64,000 nucleotides of DNA, taken from NCBI GenBank assembly GCA_030041985.1, contig JASIAM010000060.1:45083-109082 (forward strand), in the 5' to 3' direction. The translations under genes and the position numbers were made by a program. Below, piece after piece: positions 52,414 through 61,242 of this stretch. The notes beneath the pieces were generated by a model. That model was not told where the DNA came from. It was given only the letters and a program-made list of their open reading frames with translations, and searched no databases. The DNA comes from Bryobacteraceae bacterium. Its GTDB lineage: Bacteria; Acidobacteriota; Terriglobia; Bryobacterales; Bryobacteraceae. Each line of letters opens with the position of its first letter. Position 1 is the stretch's first letter.

Positions 52414-54296
52414 TATGCGCTGAGCACGCGCGGGGCAGGTTCCGGGACCGGCGTTCCGCAAACCGCCAGCACGGTGGTGCTCCAGGCCCGCGACCAATGC
52501 GCCCGCCCCTCCCGAAACTGCTGCCAGCAAGCTTTGACGGCCTTCGGGTTCAGAGGGCCTCCGGCCGTGGCCAACTCCTCCAGTTCGCCCGCATGCCGTT
52601 TCATCCAGTGCGCGAACGGGAAAGTAAAGCCGCGTTTGGGGCGCGCGGCAATCTCCCGCAGCTTGGGGTGGGCGGCCGCATCGAGCAACACCGGCTTGTT
52701 CACCGTTCGCGAAACTTTGGCTTTTCCCGCCATCCGGGAGCAATGCTCCACCAGCACGTGATCGAGAAGCGGCACCCGCAGTTCGATCGAATGCGCCATG
52801 CTGAAGACATCGGAGTCGCGCAAAAGCTGGTCGTGCAGGTAGCGCTTCATCTCCAGATAATGCACCCGATGGATATCGCCGTCTGCTTTCCCTGCCTGAC
52901 GAATCTCTCCAAACTCCCGTTCCAGAATAGCCGCGAGTTCGGTTTCGCTCATGCCCAGAAGGCCGCACACCGTGTGCGGATCGAAAAAACCTCGAAACAG
53001 CAGATAAAGCCCTTCCTCCAGGCGCCGGCCGCGCAGATAGCTCCAGCGGCCCCAGCGGTCTTCCTTCTGGTGGGCGGCGTACGGCTCGATCAGGGAAACC
53101 AACCCCTGCCGGAAGCCTGCCGGCAATCCGGCCAAGGCATGCATCAGGGCGGAAGCCCGTGTCAATAAGTGGTAGTGGCGGTAACCGAAAAAGACCTCAT
53201 CCCCGCCCAGCCCCGAAAGTACCACTTTCAGACCCGCCTGCCGCGCCGCCTTGGATACGAAATAGGTGTTCACCCCGTCGGCGGTGGGCTGGTCGATTGC
53301 CTGCAAAATCTGCGGTAGCTCCTCCAGAAAATCACGGCTGGAGATGGGCACTTCCACATGATTAGTGCCGAAGGCGAGGGCCGCATCCCGCGCCGCTTCC
53401 GCCTCGCTGAATTCCGCTTCGGGAAAGGTTACGGTAAGTGTCAGGGCCGGTGTTTCCCGCAGACGGCTGATGGCTGCCGCCAGGGCCCCCGAATCGAGTC
53501 CGCCGCTGAGAAATACCCCCAGCGGCACATCCGCCAGCAGATGCCGCTCCACCGTGTCGCGGAAAATCTCGCGCAGGTCTTCGGCACTGCCGGACGCGTA
53601 TTGGAGATTCCAATACTGCTCGACGCGCGCACCGCCCGGCCCGGCCGCGAGAAACGCGCCGGGAGGCAGACAATTGATGCCCCGGATATAGGTGCGCGGA
53701 AAAGGAATCGATCCCAAACAAAGAAACCCCGCTAGAGCTTCCCGATCCGGCTCGGAAGCGGCTATTGCCCAGCGCAGCGGCCGTACCTCGGAGGCGAACA
53801 GGATCCGCTCCGGCTCCCTGGTGTAGTACAGCGGTTTGATGCCTACCCGGTCGCGCGCCAGATAGAACCACGGCTCCTTCTGCGTACTCCGGGCACGGGC
53901 GTCGTAAAGGGCAAAAGCAAACATCCCGCGCAGCCGCCCCAGCAACCCGGCCATGCCCCACTCTTCGTAGCCGTGCAGCAGAATCTCCGTGTCCGATTGG
54001 CTATGAAAGCTGTGGCCTGCGCGGCGCAGCTCCGCGCCCAGTTCCCGGTAGTTGTAAATCTCCCCGTTGAAGACGGTCCAGATGGTCCCATCTTCGTTGC
54101 ACATCGGCTGGGTAGCGGCCTCGGAAAGGTCGATGATGGACAGCCGGCGATGCCCCAGCACGGCCGGCCCGTGGGTGTATATGCCGTCGCCGTCCGGACC
54201 CCTGTGGCGGAGCATTGCCATCATCCGCCCGACCAGTTCTTCATCAGCCGGTTGGGCCGTTGCGTCGGAGCGAAGGATTCCTGCTATGCCACACAT
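52413..54296 (-). CDS. asnB: Asparagine synthase (glutamine-hydrolysing)
   Basis: A 627-residue enzyme with two domains. The glutaminase half begins MCGIAGILRSDATAQP with the essential N-terminal Cys, then MLRHRGPDGDGIYTHGPAVL, HRRLSIIDLSEAATQPM and FNGEIYNYRELGAELRRAGH. The synthetase half has LLADVPLGVFLSGGLDSGAL (ATP-binding SGGxDS) and VLSGLGGDEVFFGYRHY. In EPS loci such enzymes may amidate a uronic acid or other sugar carboxylate rather than make free asparagine; that is inference. It is translationally coupled to the GT2 gene. Confidence 0.93.
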   Translation of the reverse strand: MCGIAGILRSDATAQPADEELVGRMMAMLRHRGPDGDGIYTHGPAVLGHRRLSIIDLSEAATQPMCNEDGTIWTVFNGEIYNYRELGAELRRAGHSFHSQSDTEILLHGYEEWGMAGLLGRLRGMFAFALYDARARSTQKEPWFYLARDRVGIKPLYYTREPERILFASEVRPLRWAIAASEPDREALAGFLCLGSIPFPRTYIRGINCLPPGAFLAAGPGGARVEQYWNLQYASGSAEDLREIFRDTVERHLLADVPLGVFLSGGLDSGALAAAISRLRETPALTLTVTFPEAEFSEAEAARDAALAFGTNHVEVPISSRDFLEELPQILQAIDQPTADGVNTYFVSKAARQAGLKVVLSGLGGDEVFFGYRHYHLLTRASALMHALAGLPAGFRQGLVSLIEPYAAHQKEDRWGRWSYLRGRRLEEGLYLLFRGFFDPHTVCGLLGMSETELAAILEREFGEIRQAGKADGDIHRVHYLEMKRYLHDQLLRDSDVFSMAHSIELRVPLLDHVLVEHCSRMAGKAKVSRTVNKPVLLDAAAHPKLREIAARPKRGFTFPFAHWMKRHAGELEELATAGGPLNPKAVKACWQQFREGRAHWSRAWSTTVLAVCGTPVPEPAPRVLSA

Positions 54297-54362
54297 TGCA
54301 TTTTCCTGGATCGAGTGCCGCTTGCCTTAGCCAAAGTTACGGTTGGGTGCGTATGGATAAGT

Positions 54363-55154
54363 TCATTGCGCCGCGGATTTCACAAAGACAGCGTCGGCCC
54401 AGAGCGCTTCGCCACATTGCCCCAAAAATGGCGGACTGACATTCCACAGTGAAAATCCCAGTCCCGCCAGCAACATCCAAAGCGCAGGGAAGGTATCGTC
54501 ATCAATGTAATGCGACTGCAAGTTCGCCTCAATGAGGATGGCGCGTGTATTCTCCAAAACTTTTCGGGCGCCTGTCAGCACGGCGCGCTCAAAACCCTGT
54601 ACATCGATTTTCAGCAGGTCAATGGTTGCCGTTTCCGGCAACAGGCTGTCCAATGTGCACACTTCGACTTGCCTGGTATCCACTACCTGGCTGGCGAGCT
54701 GGCCATAATGCCGCTTCAGAAATTCGGACCTTGGCTGGAGAACCGAAGCAAAATCCGAAGAGCGGGTAATGTGCAGTTCGACCTGGCCCTTCCGGTCGCC
54801 CAGCGCCTTATCAAAATACCGCACTCCGGGATGATTGCCGATGCGCTGTTTACAAACCTTCATCGCTTCCGGATTCGGTTCGAAAATCCAAACCTCCCGA
54901 ACCGGCAGGACACTCATCAGGGAACCGATCCATTGGCCATGGTTGGCTCCCACATCAATGACAAATTGGGGGGAGCTTTTGAATGCCGGCGGCAAAATCG
55001 AGAGGCGCGAATGGAAGATGGCGGAGCGCTTGGCCGTAACAAAGGCATCCCGCCACGGCTGGCTGGAAACGGGAGCCAGTACCCTCTTGGCATTGATGAT
55101 TTCCGTAAGAACGGTAGGGAACAAAGCCTCGATGGTATTCCACAGGTTCGGCAT
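54363..55154 (-). CDS. FkbM-family methyltransferase
   Basis: A 263-residue protein. The SAM segment is PQFVIDVGANHGQWIGSLMS, then VREVWIFEPNPEAMKVCKQR, VRYFDKALGDRKGQVELHI and the hallmark TIDLLKIDVQGFERAVLTGA. It begins four bases after the Wzt stop and precedes the asparagine synthase gene by 66 bases. Fifth FkbM gene in the window. Confidence 0.92.
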   Translation of the reverse strand: MPNLWNTIEALFPTVLTEIINAKRVLAPVSSQPWRDAFVTAKRSAIFHSRLSILPPAFKSSPQFVIDVGANHGQWIGSLMSVLPVREVWIFEPNPEAMKVCKQRIGNHPGVRYFDKALGDRKGQVELHITRSSDFASVLQPRSEFLKRHYGQLASQVVDTRQVEVCTLDSLLPETATIDLLKIDVQGFERAVLTGARKVLENTRAILIEANLQSHYIDDDTFPALWMLLAGLGFSLWNVSPPFLGQCGEALWADAVFVKSAAQ

Positions 55155-55158
55155 GCTG

Positions 55159-56439
55159 TTATAGCTGGACCGAGTATTCAGCCTGATCCACGGAGACAGT
55201 CTTCCAATCGAGTCCCAACATCAATAGCCCGGAGCGATTGTGGTTCTCGTCAGCATAGTTCGCATTCACTCCGTTGACATTATAGAAATCGACCGGTTGT
55301 TGGAGGACACCGAAAGTAATCCAGCCGACCATGTGAATGCCGATTGACAATGAGATCAGGTATTGCCTGGGCAAAAACAGATTCTCAGGCAGGCGGCAAA
55401 CTGCTTCGTACGTACCCGGCATCCGGAAAGTGTTAGGGAGTGGATCCAGGTCGTCATCGAAGGAGCGCCAGAGCGTGACCCCATCTATAGTCATTACATC
55501 AATGCCGACCCGCAGGCCTTTCACCATCCGTTTGACGGCATAACGCAGCCGGACATCTACTGGGGCGCTGGTGAGAAAGGGCCCGATCTGGTTGTCCCCC
55601 TGTTCGATATTGGCATGCAACAGCCGGAAATCCGCATTATCCGGGTACTGGCTGGGATCAAATCCCGAGGCGCTGTTTTCCGGCTGCAGGTATTTGGCAA
55701 TTACCTCGTCTGCCCGGCCGTGTTTGACCACCTGCCCTTGATGCAGCCAGACCACTTTGTGACATAACGTGGCCACTGCCGTCAGATTGTGGCTCACAAA
55801 CAGCACCGTACGCCCTTGTTTGGCCACTTCTCCCATCTTGCCCAGACATTTCTTCTGGAAGGCGGCATCTCCCACCGCGAGGACTTCGTCAATAAACAGG
55901 ATTTCCGGGTCCAGGTGCGCGGCCACGGCAAATGCCAGCCGCATGTGCATGCCGCTCGAATAGCGCTTGACCGGTGTATCGATGAAGCTGCCGACCTCCG
56001 CAAACTCCACAATGGCGTCGAATTTATGTTCGATCTCGGCGCGGCGCATGCCCAAAATCGCGCCATTCAAGTAGATGTTGTCCCGCCCGCTCAACTCCGG
56101 GTGGAACCCGCTGCCCACTTCGAGCAGCGAGCCGACCCGGCCGTGAATCTCCGCCCTCCCGGTGGTGGGTTCCGTAATGCGCGACAGGATTTTGAGCAGC
56201 GTGCTCTTGCCCGCGCCATTGCGGCCAATGACCCCCAGCACTTCTCCGTGCTGCACAGCAAAAGAGACATCTTTCAAGGCCCAGAAACGATTGCTGCCCG
56301 CCGGCTGTTTGGATCTCCGGCGGATGCGGTGTGGCCGCCACCCCGCCAACACGTCGCGCAAAGCTTTATAGCCCAGCCCGGCGGCCCCTATCTTGTATTG
56401 CTTGCCGATGCGATCGAGCGAAATTGCGATTTGGCCCAT
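55159..56439 (-). CDS. wzt: Polysaccharide ABC transporter ATP-binding protein (Wzt-like)
   Basis: A 426-residue protein from the ATG at 56437-56439. The Walker A is VLGVIGRNGAGKSTLLKIL near residue 70, the signature is VKRYSSGMHMRLAFAVA near 160, and Walker B is EILFIDEVLAVGDAAF near 180. The P-loop carries the HGRVGSLLEVGSGFHPELSG block typical of Wzt/TagH/KpsT exporters. Residues about 255-426 form an extra C-terminal domain like the one by which Wzt recognises the non-reducing end of its polymer. It lies 14 bases after the Wzm gene. Confidence 0.93.
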   Translation of the reverse strand: MGQIAISLDRIGKQYKIGAAGLGYKALRDVLAGWRPHRIRRRSKQPAGSNRFWALKDVSFAVQHGEVLGVIGRNGAGKSTLLKILSRITEPTTGRAEIHGRVGSLLEVGSGFHPELSGRDNIYLNGAILGMRRAEIEHKFDAIVEFAEVGSFIDTPVKRYSSGMHMRLAFAVAAHLDPEILFIDEVLAVGDAAFQKKCLGKMGEVAKQGRTVLFVSHNLTAVATLCHKVVWLHQGQVVKHGRADEVIAKYLQPENSASGFDPSQYPDNADFRLLHANIEQGDNQIGPFLTSAPVDVRLRYAVKRMVKGLRVGIDVMTIDGVTLWRSFDDDLDPLPNTFRMPGTYEAVCRLPENLFLPRQYLISLSIGIHMVGWITFGVLQQPVDFYNVNGVNANYADENHNRSGLLMLGLDWKTVSVDQAEYSVQL

Positions 56440-56453
56440 AGGAGCGTTCTGCT

Positions 56454-57323
56454 TCAGATGACGTCGGCGAAATTCTTTTCCATGCGCCGGAAATAGTAGG
56501 CTCCGCCTATCAGCAACAACATCGAAATCAGTATGGAGAATGCCAGCATCATGCCGGGCGGGTTGCCCGTCCCCAGCAAGGACCAGCGAAATCCTTCCAC
56601 CACGCCCGTCATGGGATTCAGGCCATATAAACTCCGCCACGGCTCCGTCTTCACCAAACTGCTGGGGTACACTACCGGCGTGGCAAACATCCAGAACTGC
56701 ACCAGAAACGGCACCACATAACGCACGTCCCGGTATTCCACATTCAACGCGGATAGCCACAAGCTGGCGCCCAGCGATGTGGTGATGGCCAGCAGCAGAA
56801 AGGCCGGCAGCCATAGCAGGTGAACCGTGAGATGCACTTTCTCAATCAGCATCAGCCCCATTAGCAAAACGAAAGACAAAGCGAAATCGACCAGCCCGGA
56901 GAGAGTAAAAGCTATCGGCACCGAAAGACGCGGAAAATATACTTTGGAGACCAGGTTGGCGTTACCCACCAGGCTGTTGGAGGATTGTGACAGCCCGTTG
57001 GCAAAAAAAGTCCAGGGCACCAGTCCCGCCAGCGAGAAGACCGGATAGGGGACGCCGTCGGAAGGCATCTTGGCGAGCCGGCCAAAAAACAGCGCGAACA
57101 CCAGCATGGTAAACAAAGGCTGGATCAGGGCCCAGGCAGCTCCGATAGCGGTCTGCTTGTAGCGTACCTTGACTTCGCGCCACGTCAGAAAATACAAAAG
57201 CTCCCGGTATTCCCAGAGTTCCCGCAGGCGCAGCCCCACCCATCCCCGCTCCGGTTCAATGACAAACACGGGCGCCGGCGCAGTTGCCAGGGCCTCGTAT
57301 CCCCTCTCTGCTGCCCAAGCCAC
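56454..57323 (-). CDS. wzm: Polysaccharide ABC transporter permease (Wzm-like)
   Basis: A 289-residue permease with six predicted membrane helices. ELWEYRELLYFLTWREVKVR and YKQTAIGAAWALIQPLFTML are the conserved N-terminal amphipathic and first helix region of ABC-2 polysaccharide exporters; VPWTFFANGLSQSSNSLVGN, LSALNVEYRDVRYVVPFL and FATPVVYPSSLV follow. With Wzt it exports the polymer or its lipid-linked form across the inner membrane. Confidence 0.93.
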   Translation of the reverse strand: MAWAAERGYEALATAPAPVFVIEPERGWVGLRLRELWEYRELLYFLTWREVKVRYKQTAIGAAWALIQPLFTMLVFALFFGRLAKMPSDGVPYPVFSLAGLVPWTFFANGLSQSSNSLVGNANLVSKVYFPRLSVPIAFTLSGLVDFALSFVLLMGLMLIEKVHLTVHLLWLPAFLLLAITTSLGASLWLSALNVEYRDVRYVVPFLVQFWMFATPVVYPSSLVKTEPWRSLYGLNPMTGVVEGFRWSLLGTGNPPGMMLAFSILISMLLLIGGAYYFRRMEKNFADVI

Positions 57324-57377
57324 TAGGCTTTCCCTCCTACCAATCTGCCTCCCACAAATCTGCTTTTCACGGGCCGG

Positions 57378-59714
57378 TTACTCCGTCTTGGCCGTGTAAT
57401 AGGAATAGTGCGACTCGTAGTAGGCTCCATAGCGCTGGTCTTTGCTCAGATTAGGATTCCAGTCATTCAGCACCGTGCCCAGAATGGGGATGCCATCCTC
57501 CCAGAGCCGCTGCCGGCAGGCTAAAGCCGCCACCCGGTTGGTGTGATCGGAGCGCAACACCAGAACCACCCCGTCAGACAGACGTCCAATCAAGCGCGCT
57601 TCGGAGAATTGCAGCAGGGGCGGCGTATCGATGATCACCATATCGAACTGCCGCCGTAACGCGGCCAGCAGCAGGGGAACTTTAGGAGAATTAAACACCT
57701 GGTGGATCAGTTCCGGAGCGATCGTCCCGCCGGCCATGGCAAACAGGCCGGGTATATGTGTAGGCTGCACCATATCCGCGATGCGGTCCGGCTGAAAGTT
57801 GCCTTCTTCCAGAATCAGGTCGCTCCAACCCCTGGAGGTGGATAAACCAAACAGATCGGCCAGGCGCGGCCGGCGCAGATCCGTTTCGAGCAGCAGCACG
57901 CGCCGGTTGGTTTCCGCGCGGGCTATGGCGATGTTGGTGGCCACCGTGGTTTTGCCCTCCGCGGGGCCCGGACTACTCACTACCAGCACCGTGGGAGATC
58001 CCCCGGATTTTCCATTGATAGTGAGCGACGCCAGGGTAAGCCGGAAGGATTCGGCAAACAGGCTGGGTTTCTCCGTCCAGGTGATCAATTCGACCCGCTT
58101 GCCATTCTTGCCATTTCCATGGCCGTTCACCGGCACGACATGCGGCGGGTTTTTACTGCGGGAGAAGCGCCGTCCCGGTTTGCCATTCTCCACCATCGTG
58201 GGGATGACCCCCAATTCGGGAACGTTGAGCACCCGGGAGGCGTAGCCCGGCAATCCGAAGCGCTCCTGCTGGCGCTTCTGCTTGCGCCCATCCAGGAGGA
58301 AACAGGTTACATAACCGAGCAAGCCCCCCAGCGCCAAACCGGTGGCGAGATGCCGCGGCAAATTCGGTCCGACAGGCCTGGCAGGCGTTATAGCGGCGTC
58401 TACCTGGCGGGCGGTTTCGAGCGAGAAAGCCGAGGCCATCGAGGTCTGATTACTCTGTTGCAATAACGAGTTCAGTTGCTGTTGCAGGATGGCCACTTCG
58501 CGCTTCAGTGACCCATACTCGGCGGCTTTATCCGCTTCGCCGGTAATTTCGCTGGCCTGTGCCCGATAAGCCTTCTCCAGCATCTTTTCTTTGTTCACGG
58601 CCTCTTCGTAATCGCCTTTGATGCGGTTCAGAATATTGTTCCGTTCGACATTCTGCGCCGTCTCCAATTGCGAGAGCTCCGCCTGCAACTTCTGCACCTT
58701 GTAATGCTGGGGCGTCAGAACGGTCTCGAGTTGCGCCAGGTCAGCCTTTTTCTTGTCGATATCGAGTTGCTGCGCGCTCAACACCTCGCTCAGCTCCGAA
58801 GGGAGGCTTTCAATGGGCCGGTTCAGCGAGGACTTATAGAGTGTCTCCTTGGCGATGCGGTCGGTTTGCGCGGCCGTCAGGGCCTCCTGTAAATGCTTTA
58901 ATTGCGTGCTGGACAAGGTATCCGGGTCGGCTACGAAAAGATTGCCCGACTTGCGGCTGAATTCCTGCAGGCTGTTTTCCGCCTTTTCCAGCCGGTCCTT
59001 GGTCTCTTCCAGTTGCCCCTGCAGCCACTCCGAAGTTCGCTGGGAACTGGTGGAATGGATATTCCTGTTCTGGTACTGATACTCTGCGGCCAGCGCGTTG
59101 ACAAAGTTGGCGGCGACTTCCGGCACCGTCGAATCGCAACTGATCTCGATAATCCGGGTGCCCGGCAACACGCGTACGGCGAGCGTTTCGCGCGCTATCA
59201 CCACCCCCTCCCGGAATGCCTCCACCGGCTCTTTGGGCACGATGCCCAGCCGGCTGCGGAGTTTGCTGAAGGGATCTGCGGGAGCCGACACCACCGCCGA
59301 GCTTTCCCGCTGCAGCCGGTCGAGCGCCGGCGCCTGGATTGAGTTGCTGCGGATAATGGCAATTTGCGTTTGCGCGTTCAAGCCGGTTTCCGAGTAACTT
59401 CCCGTCATCGGATCGACCGCCCCGAGGGTGTTCATGAAGTTCCCGCTGATCGGTTGCAGCTCCAAAGTAGTCGCAGCCTCGTAGATGGGTGGCCGTGGCA
59501 CAAAAACCGCGAACCCCACGGCCATCCCCAGCAGGCAAAACAGCGCCATCCAAAGCTTATGCCCGGTGATGACTTTCCAATGGCGCTGCCAGCCACCGGA
59601 TTCCGCAGTAGTGTTTCCGTCGTCCCTCTCTGCCTCGAGACTCAGCGGGCGCTCCAGGTGGGAGGGGCCGTAAGAACGAACGACGGACGGTTGGAGATCT
59701 CCATTGGGTTGCAT
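57378..59714 (-). CDS. Wzc-like polysaccharide co-polymerase with BY-kinase domain
   Basis: A 778-residue inner-membrane protein. Residues about 40-500 hold the Wzz domain: a first membrane helix (LWMALFCLLGMAVGFAVFVP), a long coiled-coil region (about 210-440), and a second helix near LATGLALGGLLGYVTCFLLD. The C-terminal tyrosine kinase has Walker A VVSSPGPAEGKTTVATNIAI near 580, Walker A' VLLLETDLRRPRLADLFGLS near 610, Walker B DMVIIDTPPLLQF near 695 and a Tyr-rich tail (YGAYYESHYSYYTAKTE). It controls chain length and export together with the Wza-like protein. Confidence 0.94.
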   Translation of the reverse strand: MQPNGDLQPSVVRSYGPSHLERPLSLEAERDDGNTTAESGGWQRHWKVITGHKLWMALFCLLGMAVGFAVFVPRPPIYEAATTLELQPISGNFMNTLGAVDPMTGSYSETGLNAQTQIAIIRSNSIQAPALDRLQRESSAVVSAPADPFSKLRSRLGIVPKEPVEAFREGVVIARETLAVRVLPGTRIIEISCDSTVPEVAANFVNALAAEYQYQNRNIHSTSSQRTSEWLQGQLEETKDRLEKAENSLQEFSRKSGNLFVADPDTLSSTQLKHLQEALTAAQTDRIAKETLYKSSLNRPIESLPSELSEVLSAQQLDIDKKKADLAQLETVLTPQHYKVQKLQAELSQLETAQNVERNNILNRIKGDYEEAVNKEKMLEKAYRAQASEITGEADKAAEYGSLKREVAILQQQLNSLLQQSNQTSMASAFSLETARQVDAAITPARPVGPNLPRHLATGLALGGLLGYVTCFLLDGRKQKRQQERFGLPGYASRVLNVPELGVIPTMVENGKPGRRFSRSKNPPHVVPVNGHGNGKNGKRVELITWTEKPSLFAESFRLTLASLTINGKSGGSPTVLVVSSPGPAEGKTTVATNIAIARAETNRRVLLLETDLRRPRLADLFGLSTSRGWSDLILEEGNFQPDRIADMVQPTHIPGLFAMAGGTIAPELIHQVFNSPKVPLLLAALRRQFDMVIIDTPPLLQFSEARLIGRLSDGVVLVLRSDHTNRVAALACRQRLWEDGIPILGTVLNDWNPNLSKDQRYGAYYESHYSYYTAKTE

Positions 59715-59726
59715 GCTTGTCCTCTG

Positions 59727-60800
59727 CTAACGAACCGCCACGTAAATCAAAGTAGTAATCAGTGCCGGGATAACGTAGATGGAATATCTTCCGATATTAC
59801 TGCCCACGGAGTTTTTCCGGGGCACATAGAGCAGGTCATTCTGCTCCAACGGAAAATCATTGGTCTTGCCGGCCAGGATGAGTTTGATATTGACGGGGAT
59901 TTCCGCCCGCTTAGCTGAGTTCACCACCGGCCGCAGTACGCGCGCCTTGGCCGGGTCCGCGTCGCGCGTCAGCCCGCCCGCCATGCTGAGCACCTGCACT
60001 ACCGACAGCGAGTCCCTCTCTCCCAACTCAAAGCCGCCGACATGAGTGACCTCGCCATTTACAAAAACCTGTTCCGCCCGCGCCACCGAGATCTTGTCGT
60101 AGGGCTGCAGTACGATGTCCTCGGCAGGGTTCAGATTTTCCCGCAAGCTGCCCATCCCGATCTCCACGGTACTGACGCCCTGAGCCTTGTTCACCACCGC
60201 GTTGGACAGCGGAATGGGTCCCTCTTCGAGCTGGCGCGTGATGGTGATTCTCCGGCTGGCATAAGGCTCCAGACCCCCGATAGCCGCCAGCATATCGATC
60301 AACGTACGGCGCCCTTGCAGCGGATAGATTCCCGGATGTGCGAAGGCTCCCAGGAAAAACACCGGCTCGGAGCGGTACTGCACCACCGTGACGCTGACCT
60401 GCGGGTTCCGCACATAGGTGGCCAGCCGCTTGGTTAATTCCGCTTCCAGTTGGTCTACACTGAGACCTCCCGCCTTCACCGTGCCTACCAGGGGCAGATC
60501 CATATTGCCATCCGTATCGATGCGATAGGGCCGCTCGCCGATCTCTTCCACCTGAAAAGCGCGGATGATCACCTGGTCGTTGGGTCCCAACACGTAATTG
60601 GCCCGTACCTGGTCCATGGTGGCCTGTTCCGTCTGGCCCGGAGCGGCGGCTCCCGGCGTTGTGGCTCCGGGTATGATTTGGCCGGGGATGGTACCGGGAT
60701 TTTGCCCGGCAGGCGCAATGGGTTGCTGTGCTTGCGCGTGCAAGCCTCCCGGCAGCAACACCACCGCAAGTAAAGCAAAATTAATCGGTTTTGGTTTCAT
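59727..60800 (-). CDS. Polysaccharide export protein (Wza/EpsE-like, SLBB)
   Basis: A 357-residue exported protein with a signal peptide (FALLAVVLLPGGLHAQAQ). The poly-export domain is at about 67-160 (NYVLGPNDQVIIRAFQVEEI, then NMDLPLVGTVKAGGLSVDQL), followed by SLBB-type segments (EPVFFLGAFAHPGIYPLQGR and ERDSLSVVQVLSMAGGLTRD). A C-terminal hydrophobic helix (YSIYVIPALITTLIYVAV) could span the outer or inner membrane. It starts inside the ribbon-helix-helix gene (20-base overlap) and is 12 bases upstream of the Wzc-like gene. Confidence 0.93.
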   Translation of the reverse strand: MKPKPINFALLAVVLLPGGLHAQAQQPIAPAGQNPGTIPGQIIPGATTPGAAAPGQTEQATMDQVRANYVLGPNDQVIIRAFQVEEIGERPYRIDTDGNMDLPLVGTVKAGGLSVDQLEAELTKRLATYVRNPQVSVTVVQYRSEPVFFLGAFAHPGIYPLQGRRTLIDMLAAIGGLEPYASRRITITRQLEEGPIPLSNAVVNKAQGVSTVEIGMGSLRENLNPAEDIVLQPYDKISVARAEQVFVNGEVTHVGGFELGERDSLSVVQVLSMAGGLTRDADPAKARVLRPVVNSAKRAEIPVNIKLILAGKTNDFPLEQNDLLYVPRKNSVGSNIGRYSIYVIPALITTLIYVAVR

Positions 60801-61113
60801 CGAAAAAATACTCGGATAAATAATTTTCGGAGGTTACTGATTTATCATTTTCCGATGCCGGATCCAGTTGCCCGTTGATCCCCTGCACTTTCTGCCACAG
60901 CTCGTTGAGGGCCTCATTGATCAAGCGCAGTTTCCCTAGAAAAACGTCTTCGGCGTTGTCTTTGTGCTCGTCGGCCAGCCGCTGCAAAGCTACCCGGGCC
61001 AGCTCGGAGATGCTGCGGGCGCCTTCGGCTTGACACATGCTTGTCAGTAACTGGAATTCCTCTTCGGAAACCCGGAAATACACCAGACGATTGCGCGGCT
61101 TCAGAACAGCCAT
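60781..61113 (-). CDS. Small ribbon-helix-helix-like protein at the head of the EPS array
   Basis: A 110-residue protein. RLVYFRVSEEEFQLLTSMCQ and AEGARSISELARVALQRLAD fit the strand-helix-helix of a CopG-like DNA-binding protein. A predicted coiled-coil helix follows (AEDVFLGKLRLINEALNELW), then an acidic tail (YLSEYFFDETKTD). GGGAG lies about six bases before the ATG. It overlaps the Wza-like gene by 20 bases. Three tandem 16-bp repeats lie immediately upstream and are candidate binding sites. Regulation of the EPS operon is inferred; no toxin gene accompanies it. Confidence 0.75.
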   Translation of the reverse strand: MAVLKPRNRLVYFRVSEEEFQLLTSMCQAEGARSISELARVALQRLADEHKDNAEDVFLGKLRLINEALNELWQKVQGINGQLDPASENDKSVTSENYLSEYFFDETKTD

Positions 61114-61129
61114 AGTGAACTCCCTGGTT

Positions 61130-61177
61130 CAACCTGCATAATGCTCAACCTGCATAATGCTCAGTCCGTATAATGCT
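61130..61177 (-). repeat. Three tandem 16-bp direct repeats, candidate operator
   Basis: Units at 61130-61145, 61146-61161 (both CAACCTGCATAATGCT) and 61162-61177 (CAGTCCGTATAATGCT) lie end to end, 17 bases upstream of the ribbon-helix-helix start codon. A further partial copy (GCCTGCATAATGC) is at 61207-61219. Ribbon-helix-helix proteins commonly bind such tandem repeats cooperatively. Confidence 0.6.
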
Positions 61178-61186
61178 GCGGTCTTT

Positions 61187-61203
61187 CTGCGGAAATGCCG
61201 CAG
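61187..61203 (-). promoter_or_regulatory. Hairpin between upxY and the ribbon-helix-helix gene
   Basis: CTGCGG and CCGCAG pair perfectly around a 5-base loop. It lies 40 bases past the upxY stop, between the tandem repeats and the isolated fourth copy. No T-run follows on the transcribed strand. It might be an attenuator that the antiterminator overrides; this is inference. Confidence 0.35.
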
Positions 61204-61242
61204 TCTGCCTGCATAATGCCAATAACGGCGGCAAAGGACGGT

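Noticed and set aside
61130..61219. CRISPR-like array
   Set aside because: Units are contiguous 16-bp repeats without spacers and no cas gene is nearby.
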